From contig NZ_JOTP01000006.1 in assembly GCF_000715205.1 (NCBI RefSeq), positions 1 to 64,000 of the forward strand: 64,000 bases of DNA, given 5' to 3'. Both the position numbers and the translations under genes were made by a program. The notes below the pieces were generated by a model. That model did not search any database and was not told where the DNA came from. It was given only the letters and a program-made list of their open reading frames with translations. Positions 42,342 through 52,650 of the stretch are shown in pieces; position 1 is the stretch's first letter, and each line of letters opens with the position of its first letter. Source of the stretch: Bacillus zhangzhouensis (GTDB lineage: Bacteria; Bacillota; Bacilli; Bacillales; Bacillaceae).

Positions 42342-42361
42342 TTTTATATCTGTAATTTATC
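42342..42361 (-). promoter_or_regulatory. Putative Rrf2 autoregulatory site
   Basis: Contains TAAATTACAGATATAAA on the minus strand, one base different in its core from the site at 41847-41866; it ends 31 bp before the Rrf2 start. Confidence 0.5.
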
Positions 42362-42483
42362 TTAAAAGATTCTTTGAAAAAAAGCAAGTGTCGTGCATCT
42401 CCTTCCTGAATTCATTCCACATTTCGCATTTTCTTCCGATAATAGAAGTGTAGCAATGATGAATAGTAGAAGGAGTGAAGAAA

Positions 42484-42855
42484 ATGTCAGATCAACAGCA
42501 CAATGCAGCCCATGAAGAAGAAGAGGAATTTAATGTATATGACATGCTTCCACCCGCAGGAACGATCATTGGAGAAGCAACAGAAGAAGAAATGGAAGCT
42601 GCGGCAGCACTAGAAGTGAGACATGTCGCGTTCATGCGCCTGCAAGACATGTACATTCAATTTGATGGCTCGTCTTACAAAGACTTATTAAAAGACTTCC
42701 AAGAATTCGAACTCGATTCCACAAAATTCTGGAGAGCCATTGCCAGACGCCTGCAAGTCCCATACGAATGGCCAATCCGAGTCGACCACGCAAACGGCCC
42801 AATTTATATTGGTGAAACAGAAGATAGCCGTGAGGTTGAGGAGAGCGCTGAGTAA
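42484..42855 (+). CDS. Uncharacterised acidic protein
   Basis: 123 aa from ATG 42484 with AGAAGGAGTG. N-terminal acidic tract (HEEEEEFNVYDMLPPAGTII), a helical middle (ATEEEMEAAAALEVRH) and a C-terminal part IARRLQVPYEWPIRVDHANG. No membrane segment or Cys. I do not recognise the family. Strong terminator after it; gene stands alone. Confidence 0.6.
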   Translation: MSDQQHNAAHEEEEEFNVYDMLPPAGTIIGEATEEEMEAAAALEVRHVAFMRLQDMYIQFDGSSYKDLLKDFQEFELDSTKFWRAIARRLQVPYEWPIRVDHANGPIYIGETEDSREVEESAE

Positions 42856-42861
42856 GGAATT

Positions 42862-42892
42862 GATGCCCCCCTTTTGATGAGGGGGTCTTTTG
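42862..42892 (+). terminator. Terminator
   Basis: GA(T)GCCCCCC paired with GGGGGTC and TTTT. Confidence 0.75.
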
Positions 42893-42927
42893 CTGAAATG
42901 ATAGATTTCTCAATAAAAAAAGATGTA

Positions 42928-43782
42928 TTACTCCTCTAAATCAAATTCCAACGCAATCGATATATTAATGGCTATGTCGTGCATTTCATCTATTTCTGAT
43001 TGATTCAAATGCTCCGCAAAACGACGTGCACTCTCGACAACATCAGAATGCTGCTTAATCATCTCATCATTCAGTATAAAGATCGTATTAATTGCCCAGC
43101 CAGCAGTCGTTAACATTTCTTCGTCTTGAATAGTGTCCATATATGTTTCGACTTCAGAAAAAAACCACTTAACATCATCAATTTGTTCCACTTGAAAATT
43201 CGCGATTTTTGAAAGCTGTTCAGGGTCTTTGGTGATGAAAATGTCTTTCACTTCTTCTTTTGATAATGGTTTATTTTGCTTTTCGTATTCAGCCAGCCAC
43301 TCTTCATCTGACATCCCATCTTCTAAGCTATCCTCTGCGGTATAATGCCCAGCAATCAGTTCATCAAACGAATCCGCTAGTTTGAAATCTGTCTCGTCCT
43401 CTAGATCGAAGTAATGAACAGGTGGGTGCTCCTTCGTTTCTCTATAATCCAATGCGATCCACGTATGACCATCCCCACAAATGAGCACAAGTCCCTCAGG
43501 CAATTCCCATTCTTCTATTAAATAATCACTATCCATAATGCCTTCATTTTTGGCAATCCCTCTTAAATGGTTGAACTGTACATGATCCTCTGCCCAACCA
43601 TTCGGTTGATCTGTCGGAAAAGCGTTATGTAGGGTATAGCCGCCATTTTGTTCAAGGATGAGTTTCTTATATGTATCCGGCAGGATGACGCCTAATTTCT
43701 TCTCAGCTTTTGCAATTCCTTTCTCATTGATTTTCTTAAATGTTTCTTCGCTTTCTATGTCTTTATCCCAGAATGGTTTCAA
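42928..43782 (-). CDS. SMI1/KNR4-family protein
   Basis: 284 aa. The SMI1/KNR4 domain is in the first 170 residues: KKLGVILPDTYKKLILEQNGG at the start, and VLICGDGHTWIALDYRE, then PVHYFDLE. The rest is acidic and helical. This fold is common among immunity proteins to polymorphic toxins (for example YobK). No toxin gene lies nearby, so it could be an orphan immunity protein, or have another role. Confidence 0.8.
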   Translation of the reverse strand: MKPFWDKDIESEETFKKINEKGIAKAEKKLGVILPDTYKKLILEQNGGYTLHNAFPTDQPNGWAEDHVQFNHLRGIAKNEGIMDSDYLIEEWELPEGLVLICGDGHTWIALDYRETKEHPPVHYFDLEDETDFKLADSFDELIAGHYTAEDSLEDGMSDEEWLAEYEKQNKPLSKEEVKDIFITKDPEQLSKIANFQVEQIDDVKWFFSEVETYMDTIQDEEMLTTAGWAINTIFILNDEMIKQHSDVVESARRFAEHLNQSEIDEMHDIAINISIALEFDLEE

Positions 43783-43854
43783 TCAAAATACCTCCACATG
43801 TCATTTCTATCTCATCTTACCATTTATTAGAACTAGTTTAATAGTGCTATTATA

Positions 43855-43887
43855 AAAAAAGAGAAGGGTTATCCCTCCTCTTTTTTC
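43855..43887 (-). terminator. dus terminator
   Basis: AAAGAGaAGGG / CCCTcCTCTTT with a long T run on the minus strand, just after the stop of the dihydrouridine synthase gene. Confidence 0.85.
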
Positions 43888-43888
43888 A

Positions 43889-44863
43889 TCATGATTGTTC
43901 TTTATTTCTCGCTTCAAATTCATCAAGCATCGCACGCACTTCATCTGTTGATGATGTATTCATTAATTGATTTCTTAGGAAACTTGCTCCTCGAAATCCT
44001 TTTACATAAATCTTAAAGAAGCGATGTAGTGCTGTGAACGGACGCAGACCTAGTGATGAGTATTGATCGTGGAGATCAAGATGTAATCTTAAAAGACCTA
44101 GCAATTCATCGCTCGTATGTTCCTTCGGCTCTTTTTCAAAGGCAAATGGGTTATGGAAAATCCCACGCCCAATCATCACTCCGTCTATTCCATATTGCTC
44201 AGCAAGCTTTAAGCCCGTTTTTCGATCAGGAATATCACCATTAATAGTCAAAAGGGTATCAGGTGCTACTTCATCACGAAGCTTTTTAATCTCTGGAATG
44301 AGCTCCCAATGCGCATCCACTTGGCTCATTTCTTTTCTTGTGCGAAGGTGAATCGATAAATTCACAATGTCTTGCTCCAATATGTGTCTGAGCCACCCGC
44401 GCCATTCATCGACCTCGGTAAAACCAAGTCTTGTTTTCACACTGACAGGTAATCCCCCAGCTTTTGCCGCTTGAATCAGTTCTGCCGCAACGTCTGGGCG
44501 AAGAATCAAGCCACTGCCCTTCCCGTTTTGCGTGACATTTGGGACAGGACAACCCATATTAATATCAAGACCCTGAAATCCTAACTCCGCCATTCCAATA
44601 CTCATTTGCCTAAAGTTCTCAGGCTTGTCTCCCCAAATATGAGCAACAATCGGCTGCTCATCCTCTGTAAACGTTAAACGCCCCTTCACACTTTGAATGC
44701 CATCAGGGTGGCAATAGCTCTCACTGTTCGTAAACTCTGTAAAAAACACATCTGGTCTCGCCGCCTCACTTACAACATGACGAAACACAACATCTGTCAC
44801 TTCTTCCATTGGTGCTAATATAAAAAATGGCCGTGGTAAATCACGCCAGAAATTTCTACTCAT
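43889..44863 (-). CDS. tRNA-dihydrouridine synthase (DusC-like)
   Basis: 324 aa TIM-barrel flavoenzyme: [15 protein letters not shown] (FMN site), [11 protein letters not shown] with catalytic Cys about 104, [16 protein letters not shown] and [15 protein letters not shown]. It reduces specific uridines in tRNA. YfjN of B. subtilis is the regional equivalent. Upstream DNA (44.9-45.7 kb) is the left border of the restriction island. Confidence 0.87.
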   Translation of the reverse strand: MSRNFWRDLPRPFFILAPMEEVTDVVFRHVVSEAARPDVFFTEFTNSESYCHPDGIQSVKGRLTFTEDEQPIVAHIWGDKPENFRQMSIGMAELGFQGLDINMGCPVPNVTQNGKGSGLILRPDVAAELIQAAKAGGLPVSVKTRLGFTEVDEWRGWLRHILEQDIVNLSIHLRTRKEMSQVDAHWELIPEIKKLRDEVAPDTLLTINGDIPDRKTGLKLAEQYGIDGVMIGRGIFHNPFAFEKEPKEHTSDELLGLLRLHLDLHDQYSSLGLRPFTALHRFFKIYVKGFRGASFLRNQLMNTSSTDEVRAMLDEFEARNKEQS

Positions 44864-45723
44864 CTTTCATCCAATTCCTCTCATGACATAGCGCCTTTTA
44901 GGGCATGTCCTTCTATAAAGTCTTTCAGCAATTTTTATCATTATATACTTTAATATGAACCGGGCAAAATTGCAAAAAGGGACATTTAGTAACTAAATGA
45001 GGGGAAAATATTAATATTTGACCCGCGATTTCCATTTTAAAGGAGGAAATGAATGAAGCTTCTCCTCTTTTTATCAAAATATCTCACTTCCTTAAATAAC
45101 TATTCAAATTTGCTATAAAACAAGCAGCATTTCAATATTCTCTGTATAATACTAATAAAACTATAATTAAATTTACTAAACAATACATCCATATAAGAGA
45201 GGACTTGTTTGATTAGCTTTAATTTTGAAGCAAAATTAACATGCATATTCAATGATTTGTCAACAGAAACTTCATCTATTATCTCTCGTATAAGCCCTCT
45301 TTTTTCTTCAACAAGTCGTAAATCAAAGTTTTCCCAGTTATATTTTCATCAATTCTTCCTATATCAATAAAATATTAATAGTACTTCCTTCACTTTTTAT
45401 TTTGAATATCATTCCATATTTTTTATTTCTCCTCTTCCCTCAAGCAGTAATTGCGCTAACGATCCAATTAAATCTCCCTTGTGCCTTATATTATTTTCTT
45501 CTGCCATAATACCTCTATTATACTAGTTATTAAAACTTCCAAATCTATTATTAACCAAAAATCAATATTGTTGTCACATTTTCCTTTCCTATTCTTTTTT
45601 ATTTAAAGTTATTAATGCGACTTATCATTTTACCTTCCCTTTTGATAAAAAAATAAAAGGTCTATCCATTAGACAAACCTTTTAAATAATTGTTCACTTT
45701 AATTTGTGTTACTTTTACATTAA
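44864..45723. other. AT-rich island border without an intact gene
   Basis: About 860 bp between the dus and hsdR genes. A 21-codon frame at 45053-45118 (+) has AAAGGAGG at the right distance and codes for the hydrophobic MKLLLFLSKYLTSLNNYSNL, but the same bases form a bulged stem followed by TTTTT, so it may be a terminator. A 33-codon minus-strand start at 45510 (MAEENNIRHKGDLIGSLAQL...) breaks off in a stop. The following stretch to 45100 has fragments of open frame without a start. It looks like decayed accessory DNA. Confidence 0.5.
45650..45683 (-). terminator. Secondary hairpin downstream of hsdR
   Basis: AAGGT..GTCTA / TAGAC..CTT stem with a long T tract on the minus strand. Confidence 0.5.
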
Positions 45724-45761
45724 ATAAAAAACGCACAGCTTAATATTAATTATTAAGCTCC
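45724..45761 (-). terminator. hsd operon terminator overlapping the hsdR stop
   Basis: AGCTTAATA / TATTAAGCT 9-bp stem includes the last codons and stop of hsdR; GTGCGTTTTTT follows on the minus strand. Confidence 0.75.
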
Positions 45762-48700
45762 TTCAAATTCTTCTGTATTTCTATTAATACTATCGATTAC
45801 TTCAATAATTCTACGAACATCATCAATGTTATCTCTAAACAATTCCGTCACACTACCCAGACTACGAAATGGATCTTCCTGCAATACTTTCTTCTCTAAA
45901 GTACCATTTTTCACTACATAATCAATAATAAGTTTAACAAATTTTATTTGATTAGCATTCAACTTTTCTTCATTAAGAATTTCTGAAAAAGCTTGATTAG
46001 CCGCCTGTTGATCTAAACCTACAATTTGCCTTACTAACTTTGTTATAGGAGTATCACCAAACTCTTTTTTATAATCATCTTCTGTACCTAATTCAATCCA
46101 TAAGATTTCTTCTAGGGTCTGTACATCTTGTTTTGTTAATGGTTTGTTTTGACGAAGCTTATAAATAGCCGTTTGATCTTGATGATCCTTTAGGTATCGG
46201 TTCACTTTTTTACGATAATTCTTCAAATCGTTAGAACCATAGAAAGCCTCTTCTTCTTTATTGATAATCGTGAATATATCACTAAAATTTGTATAATAAT
46301 CTTTTTGGCCTTCTTTTTCTAAAAACTTCACAAGTTCACGAATAGCTTCACGTACTTCTTCTAATTCAAAAATACTCGCTTCTTCCCAGAATTCTTCAGA
46401 TTGTACTTTTGTTAATATGTCTCGTTTAGCATTGATCTGTGGTATAGTACTAAGTTTTGTTAACTCTTCAGCCGTTTGAACCACACTTTTTATGTATCTA
46501 CCTGCATTTTTAGCCGTTAATTTAGCTAATTCAATTGAGTACATCACGTTATCAAAACGCTTGGCTAATTCATCGTCTACAATGGAGAGAATTAAAGGAG
46601 AAATGTGTTCTTGGATTTCGCGCACATTCGTAATGGAAAGAGCTTTCCAGTTGGAACGATTTTTGTACTTATGCACAAATTGCAAATGTATTCTCACTTG
46701 AAAATTTTCATCATTTAAACGGCTAATTTCTTGATAAACATCTTCGATTAATTCTTTTCTGTGATTAATATATACTTCCTCTTGAAAATCTAACCCTTGA
46801 AGTTCTTTAATAATATCTACTTTCATATTAAAAATTCGTTCAGTTAACCCAACTGAAACTTTCCCCTCAATACCTTTTTGATTCTCCCTAAAAAACTCAA
46901 AATTCCGAAGATAGTCAAAGATTAGAAAGTACTCCTTGTCTTGCCCTACCCCAAAAAGATTTGGACAAAGACGCGTGCCACGACCAATCATTTGCCAAAA
47001 CTTTGATTTTGAACGAACTTTTTTGAAGAATACCAAATTGACGACTTCTGGTATATCAACTCCTGTATCTAACATATCTACAGATACTGCAATTTGAGGC
47101 AGCTTATCTTTAGTTGAAAAGTCTTCAATGATACTTTCAACATAATCTATCTGGTAATCGACCTGTGCAGCAAATTTCCCATTATAGTGGGGATAGATAT
47201 GGTTAAAGCGTTCTACTATATGCTTGGCGTGCTTTGAATTATTAGCAAAGATAATAGTCTTGCCTAATTTATCTCCACCTTCTACTTTAATACCTTTTTC
47301 CATTAAATCGTTGAGTACTTGATCAATCGTACTATGATTAAACAGCCACTGGTTTACGGCAGAATTGTTAATCTCTTGACCTTGCTCTTCGTCAAAAGTG
47401 TCTTCGTACTGTTCTCTCTCTTCATCCGATAACTCATCATAGCGAACTCCATCATCTAGAATTTTTGAAGTGGATTCGATTGTACGATGTTCAACGAGAT
47501 AACCGTCTTTAACAGCTTGTTCTAATTCGTATGCATAAGTCGGTGTCCCAGTTTCCAACCCAAAGATATCATACGTATTTTTATCGATTTCATCCTTTGG
47601 TGTAGCTGTTAACCCTAGCGTAATACCATCAAAATATTCAAAAATTGCTCGGTACTTTTTGTATATACTTCGGTGACTTTCATCAACAATAATTAAGTCA
47701 AAATGACCAACAGTAAATAATTTATTTCCGTCTTTTCGTTTTGTATCGTCAATGGCATTCAACATTGTTGGATAAGTGGAAAATACCATTCTGCTTAATT
47801 CAGGGTTGTCTTTGTTATCTAGTAAATTACATAATGTCATACTAGGAAGAAGATTATTGAAGTTTTTCTTGGCTTGCGATACAAGTGTTTTTCGATCAGC
47901 TAAAAAAAGAATATTTTTCACCCAATTATGTCGGACTAAAACATCAACAAGAGATATGGCTGTTCTCGTTTTACCACTACCCGTTGCCATAACTAAAAGT
48001 GATTTTCTCTGTTTTGCTTGAATTGTTTCACATACGGAAAGAATAGCTTCTTTTTGGTAATAGCGGTTGGAAATCTCGTCTTTAATCTCAATATTAGTTA
48101 AGGGCCGCTGGATTGTACGTCTATCAATCAATAATTGCAGGTCAACTTTCGTATAAATCCCAGATACTTTTCGTTCTGGATAATTAGTATCATCCCAAAG
48201 ACGAATATCGAATCCATTGGTATAAAAGATTATAGGTCTCTGCCCGTGCATTTTTTCAATACAATCAGCATACAACTTTGCCTGTTGCTTTCCTTTATTT
48301 GCATCATAAGAAGTTTTTTTGGCTTCAACCACTGCTATTGGTTTACCATTATCGCCCAATAGTACATAATCTACAAAACCATTGCCTTGATTATTTGGCA
48401 TCCCAGTTACCTTATACTCCTCAAGAATGTCTCTACTAAACTCCCATCCTGCTAATTTAAGCTCTAAATCAATATAGATCTTTCTAGTATTAAATTCAGA
48501 TAGATCATTTACTTGAAAATCATATTGGCTTTTATTTTCGATTCTCTTTTCCGTCAGATTTTTACGAAGTTGAGCATTTTCTCTTATTATATCTTCAAGC
48601 TTTCGATCTTTTGAGCTCAGCTTTTCATAAAGCTCCTTGTATTCTTCTGGTCGTTTTCTAGGTTCTTCTCCAGAAAATAAAGTTTCTTCTTTAAATTCAG

Positions 48701-49097
48701 AATCTGAATAATCCTCTGAATAGCAATAGTCTAACCAATCAATAAATTGATGCAGGTTATGCAATGCTAAAACTGCTTCATCTCTTGTAATGGCTGAGTT
48801 TGTATGTACTGCTACATTTCCCAATTTAATGATGTATTTCATTAATGGAAAAAGATCCTCATCAATAATTGACATAAACGTGCGCTCGTGAATTAAGCTT
48901 GATAAGTTATCTTGGTATGGTACTGTTAATTCACTATCGGATGCATATAACCATTTCACAGAAAGCTCCAAAGCTCGCCGCGTTAGAATTGCACAAGTAG
49001 CAGGACTTACTTGGAGACTATTTTCTGCCTCCAAGCAAGCATTTACAAAAGTATTGAATTGATTTTTACCCTTTAAAAATTCGAAATTACTTAGCAA
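45753..49097 (-). CDS. hsdR: Type I restriction endonuclease subunit HsdR
   Basis: 1114 aa from TTG 49097 (GGGAGG upstream). The N-terminal 125 residues form a DUF4145-like helical domain (TCAILTRRALELSVKWLY, IIKLGNVAVHTNSAITRDEA). Next the nuclease domain with the catalytic IAVVEAKKT near 250; then the SF2 translocase: ATGSGKT at about 368-374, VDESH near 465, LGLTATP, and MIGRGTRLCP in motif VI. A long helical C-terminal part (EcoEI-type) binds HsdM. It cuts DNA away from unmodified target sites after ATP-driven translocation. Last gene of hsdM-hsdS-hsdR, 27 bp after hsdS. Intact. The DNA is clearly more AT-rich than the flanks. Confidence 0.92.
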   Translation of the reverse strand: MLSNFEFLKGKNQFNTFVNACLEAENSLQVSPATCAILTRRALELSVKWLYASDSELTVPYQDNLSSLIHERTFMSIIDEDLFPLMKYIIKLGNVAVHTNSAITRDEAVLALHNLHQFIDWLDYCYSEDYSDSEFKEETLFSGEEPRKRPEEYKELYEKLSSKDRKLEDIIRENAQLRKNLTEKRIENKSQYDFQVNDLSEFNTRKIYIDLELKLAGWEFSRDILEEYKVTGMPNNQGNGFVDYVLLGDNGKPIAVVEAKKTSYDANKGKQQAKLYADCIEKMHGQRPIIFYTNGFDIRLWDDTNYPERKVSGIYTKVDLQLLIDRRTIQRPLTNIEIKDEISNRYYQKEAILSVCETIQAKQRKSLLVMATGSGKTRTAISLVDVLVRHNWVKNILFLADRKTLVSQAKKNFNNLLPSMTLCNLLDNKDNPELSRMVFSTYPTMLNAIDDTKRKDGNKLFTVGHFDLIIVDESHRSIYKKYRAIFEYFDGITLGLTATPKDEIDKNTYDIFGLETGTPTYAYELEQAVKDGYLVEHRTIESTSKILDDGVRYDELSDEEREQYEDTFDEEQGQEINNSAVNQWLFNHSTIDQVLNDLMEKGIKVEGGDKLGKTIIFANNSKHAKHIVERFNHIYPHYNGKFAAQVDYQIDYVESIIEDFSTKDKLPQIAVSVDMLDTGVDIPEVVNLVFFKKVRSKSKFWQMIGRGTRLCPNLFGVGQDKEYFLIFDYLRNFEFFRENQKGIEGKVSVGLTERIFNMKVDIIKELQGLDFQEEVYINHRKELIEDVYQEISRLNDENFQVRIHLQFVHKYKNRSNWKALSITNVREIQEHISPLILSIVDDELAKRFDNVMYSIELAKLTAKNAGRYIKSVVQTAEELTKLSTIPQINAKRDILTKVQSEEFWEEASIFELEEVREAIRELVKFLEKEGQKDYYTNFSDIFTIINKEEEAFYGSNDLKNYRKKVNRYLKDHQDQTAIYKLRQNKPLTKQDVQTLEEILWIELGTEDDYKKEFGDTPITKLVRQIVGLDQQAANQAFSEILNEEKLNANQIKFVKLIIDYVVKNGTLEKKVLQEDPFRSLGSVTELFRDNIDDVRRIIEVIDSINRNTEEFEGA

Positions 49098-49124
49098 ATG
49101 AATTCCTCCCAAAAAACATTGGAA

Positions 49125-50276
49125 TCAATACTTAACAAATTCTCCTTTAAAAGCATTATGTAAAAGAGATTGAATATTATTTTCCAATAAAATCAAACTT
49201 TTCTCTATCATATCTATTTGTTTTTCAATTTTATTTTCTATATAGGAAAACTCTTCTTGTATTTCCTTTGGTGGCAAAGGAATTTTTAAATTTTTTATAT
49301 CTTCATTTGAGATATTTGCTTGTCGAACGCCTCTACTTAGCCTGGTTAATTCCCTTTTGAATTTTGGTTGTTTAAAACAATATCGTAGATAAATACCTGT
49401 TAAATCGTTGTGAGGCTCTAATTTCGCTACACGTTGATTTAATAAATATTGATTATAATCATCAGGAACCAAACAAACATTTCCATAATCCTCTTTCCCA
49501 ACAGTGCCAGTTAACGTTATTAATAAGTCTCCTGGACTAATTAAATACTTTTTATACTGTTCCGTAATATGGGGTACAAATGCTAACGTTTTTCTATCAA
49601 AAAATCCTTTGTTAACCGTTCCAATTTTAATAACTGGAATACCATTATCTGTGAACTCCTTGCTCTTAAAAGCATACCCGCCAACAACTTTTACATAATT
49701 TCCTAATCTTTCTTCAGACCAATTATTCGGGTTTATAAATGGATCACCAAACATTTCTAAAAATATACTTTGTTTAAGTATATTTAATGCAACACGTTGA
49801 TCATTACGTTTATCTATAAGAAATTGAGCTTTATCAAATATCTTTACCATTTTATCTTGAATTTCCATTGATGGAAGAGGAATTGTGATATTTTCCAGCA
49901 CCTGTCTCGAAATATGAGGGATTGTAGCACCTGTACAGTTATCACGTAAAAATTTTGATTTTGATTGTAAAAACTTTGCTACATAAGCTACATTAAAATC
50001 TTGACTCTTACTTTTTAATACAGCAAGTGTGCTTCCTATAGCACCTTCAAGATTATATCCAACAGTTCCAGCATTCGCTCCATCCCAAGCAATGACTACG
50101 TCATCCTTTGTTGTATATACATACTTTTTGTCTCTAATACAATACTTTATGTTATTATCATTGCGTAGATCATCAATTTGAATAAATCTAACCGTATCGA
50201 AATTTTCAAAAGCTACTTGCTCAATTTTTTTTCCTTTTTTTATTTGAAACAGTTCTTTAACAGTTGATTCTTTCAT
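49125..50276 (-). CDS. hsdS: Type I specificity subunit HsdS
   Basis: 383 aa: two target-recognition domains (about 1-140 and 185-335) each followed by a conserved helix. Each half ends in the typical IPLPSMEIQDKMVKIFD or IPLPPKEIQEEFSYIEN sequence. Such a two-part sequence sets the bipartite DNA target. It begins 1 bp after the hsdM stop, so translation is coupled. Target sequence cannot be predicted from the protein here. No second hsdS or inverted repeats for shuffling were seen. Confidence 0.9.
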   Translation of the reverse strand: MKESTVKELFQIKKGKKIEQVAFENFDTVRFIQIDDLRNDNNIKYCIRDKKYVYTTKDDVVIAWDGANAGTVGYNLEGAIGSTLAVLKSKSQDFNVAYVAKFLQSKSKFLRDNCTGATIPHISRQVLENITIPLPSMEIQDKMVKIFDKAQFLIDKRNDQRVALNILKQSIFLEMFGDPFINPNNWSEERLGNYVKVVGGYAFKSKEFTDNGIPVIKIGTVNKGFFDRKTLAFVPHITEQYKKYLISPGDLLITLTGTVGKEDYGNVCLVPDDYNQYLLNQRVAKLEPHNDLTGIYLRYCFKQPKFKRELTRLSRGVRQANISNEDIKNLKIPLPPKEIQEEFSYIENKIEKQIDMIEKSLILLENNIQSLLHNAFKGEFVKY

Positions 50277-50277
50277 T

Positions 50278-51753
50278 TCACATACTTCCTTTGATTAGAC
50301 CTTTTAGTTCTTTAAACGCAATGTTTATTTCTTCCTCTATATCTAATAAATTTCCAATTATAATTTCTGGCTTTTCGTATTCCACTTCTTCATATTCAAC
50401 CTCTTTATATCGGTTAATTGATAAATCATAGCTTGTTTCACGTATCTCCTCCACTGATACGAAGAAAGATTGTTCTGTACGCTTTCTATCTTTTTCATCT
50501 GCCAGATTATTAAACCTAGTTAAAATATCTGGAATATCGTTGACTTCAATAGGGTCACGTTTGTCATCTAGCGAATATCCATCAGCTTTCATATCGTAAA
50601 ACCAAACTTTATTCGTTCCTCCAGCGCCTGTTTTTGTGAAAATCATTATAGCAGTAGAAACTCCTGCATAGGGCTTAAATACTCCTGAAGGCATTGAAAT
50701 AATCGCTTCTAATTTATGATTATCAACAATCTCCTTACGAATAGATTTATGAGCATTAGAGCTTCCAAATAGCACTCCGTCCGGAACAATTGATGCACAA
50801 CGGCCACCTTTTTTAAGCATTCTTAAAAATAATGCTAGGAATAAAAGTTCTGTTTTCTTTGTTTTTGTTACTTTCAATAAATCATCTGATACTGATTCGT
50901 AGTCTAATGATCCTTTAAATGGAGGATTAGCTAGTACTAAAGTATACTGCTCTTTATCTTTATTTTGCTCTGACAAACTATCACGGTACGCTATATTAGG
51001 ACTATCTACACCGTGAAGCATCATATTCATTGCACCAATTCGGAGCATCGTTCCATCCATTTCAAAACCGTGAAACATATTCTGATTAAAATGTTCTCTT
51101 AAACTTTGAATAAGGAACATATCATTATGGTTTTCTTTTAAATATTCTCCTGCCCCTACAAGAAATCCAGCTGAACCTGCTGAAGGGTCAACAATTATTT
51201 CTTCTGGTGTCGGTTTCATTAAGCGAACAATCATATCTATAATATGTCTTGGCGTTCTAAATTGACCATTCGTTCCTGCCGTTGAAAGTTTAGATAATAA
51301 ATACTCATATAAATCACCTAGGGTATCCTTCTTTCCACCAGAATTACTTACCTGAATTAACCCATTGATACCAGCTACCACTCTTGCCAGTAGAGATGGT
51401 GTCGGAATCACGAAAATAGCATCCTTCATAAATTTAGAGTAGATTGATTCCTTGCCACCTAAATCTTTAATAAATGGAAAAACTTCTTGAGTTACAACTT
51501 CAAACATTTCGTCAGGTCCCATATTAGAGAAGATAGACCACCGCAATTGAGGTTTATCTTTAGGAAAAATCCCCTCAAATTCTAGGCCTAGTAGCTCAGC
51601 ATCCGCTTCCTTCTTTTTCTCGTTATCATCTAAACCTTTTATATAAAGCAGATAGGTAAATTGCTCAATCACAGTAAGCGGATTTGTAATACCGCCTGTC
51701 CAAAATGTTTCCCAAACTTTATCTATTTTGTTTTTTAATTCTCCAGTAATCAT
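50278..51753 (-). CDS. hsdM: Type I DNA methyltransferase subunit HsdM
   Basis: 491 aa: helical HsdM_N ([18 protein letters not shown]), then the N6-adenine methyltransferase with [16 protein letters not shown] (SAM motif I) near 190 and LANPPF (motif IV) near 272-277. It methylates adenines at the site chosen by HsdS. First gene of the operon; GAGGTG before the ATG and a TATAAT at about 51800 on the minus strand. Confidence 0.92.
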   Translation of the reverse strand: MITGELKNKIDKVWETFWTGGITNPLTVIEQFTYLLYIKGLDDNEKKKEADAELLGLEFEGIFPKDKPQLRWSIFSNMGPDEMFEVVTQEVFPFIKDLGGKESIYSKFMKDAIFVIPTPSLLARVVAGINGLIQVSNSGGKKDTLGDLYEYLLSKLSTAGTNGQFRTPRHIIDMIVRLMKPTPEEIIVDPSAGSAGFLVGAGEYLKENHNDMFLIQSLREHFNQNMFHGFEMDGTMLRIGAMNMMLHGVDSPNIAYRDSLSEQNKDKEQYTLVLANPPFKGSLDYESVSDDLLKVTKTKKTELLFLALFLRMLKKGGRCASIVPDGVLFGSSNAHKSIRKEIVDNHKLEAIISMPSGVFKPYAGVSTAIMIFTKTGAGGTNKVWFYDMKADGYSLDDKRDPIEVNDIPDILTRFNNLADEKDRKRTEQSFFVSVEEIRETSYDLSINRYKEVEYEEVEYEKPEIIIGNLLDIEEEINIAFKELKGLIKGSM

Positions 51754-51929
51754 AGATACACCTCAAAAATAAAAGTCATATAAACACATATGTAACTTAT
51801 ATTATACAGCATTATGCCCTAGAAATGACTGAATCGCCTCTAAAGAATCATTCACACCTCCTAAAGATCTATTTATAACAGTATTTAAGAATAATAATTG
51901 GTTATAAAATTTTTTTGGAAAAAGTTTTG

Positions 51930-52605
51930 TTTTTTTCTACAGACCCTTGTTTTTTTAAAAAAAGTTAAAGAATATAATACCCATGAAAAATTTAATAGCG
52001 GAATTTTTGTGATCTCCAAATTTTATATTCTAAAGAATGTGGAAGAGATATGTTGTATAAAGTTAATCAAAAAGGATATAGGTGTGATGGAAATCTCAAG
52101 TATAACGATTTTTATTGTTTAAACAAAAAAGCTGTTAAAGAGCTTGAATTTAAGAAGTAAGCTCTTGCTTACTTCAAAAAACTATTTCATACCTTTCAAG
52201 ATGATTCTATGATGAAAAACCTAATGAAAAAGCTCAAGCAAAAACAATAAGAATTTAAAAGAAAATGGCTAATGTGGCTAATCAAATTCAATATTTACGC
52301 TTAAAGAAGCTTGAATACCTTAATCTATAAACTGAACAAGGCATAACTAAACAAGAATTAATTGAATATAGAGAGTCAACAGACCAAAAGCTTAAAGAAC
52401 TAGATATAATCAAAACCCAAATTCATAAAAGTCTCGAAGATTGTACGAATGAAAATTATGCCATACAGTTAGGTGATAAATTTTACAATATCTTTCCACT
52501 TAAAGACCTTATTTCTAAGTTACCACATTGCATGGTGAAAAAATAACCGTTAGCATAGAAGGCAATATTGATATTCACAAAACCTTTATAAATCCTTTTC
52601 AGGAC
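51930..52605 (+). pseudogene. C-terminal remnant of a large serine recombinase
   Basis: Three frames must be joined. Fragment 1 (about 51930-52160) has MLYKVNQKGYRCDGNLKYND followed by FYC and KKAVKELEFKK, like the zinc-ribbon of large serine recombinases. Fragment 2 (52267 on) reads MANVANQIQYLRLKKLEYLN, a stop, then TEQGITKQELIEYRESTDQK and the coiled-coil, YAIQLGDKFYNIFPLKDLI, and SKLPHCMVKK, as in the C-terminal part of these enzymes. The N-terminal catalytic domain is absent. Large serine recombinases integrate mobile DNA. In B. subtilis a recombinase gene (yefB, by recollection) also borders rlmCD, so this is likely a recurrent integration spot. Confidence 0.75.
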
Positions 52606-52609
52606 AAAT

Positions 52610-52650
52610 AAAAGACAACTTTCCCCGAATAGGGTTAGTTGCCTTCTTTT
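52610..52650 (-). terminator. rlmCD terminator
   Basis: AAGGCAACT / AGTTGTCTT stem with TTTTATTTG on the minus strand; overlaps the stop codon. Confidence 0.75.

Noticed and set aside
42928-43782. SMI1/KNR4 gene as part of a toxin-immunity pair
   Set aside because: No LXG or other toxin gene adjoins, so I leave it as an orphan family member.
50278-50280. hsdS as a phase-variable, invertible specificity locus
   Set aside because: There is only one hsdS, no inverted copies, no adjacent recombinase with an intact catalytic domain.
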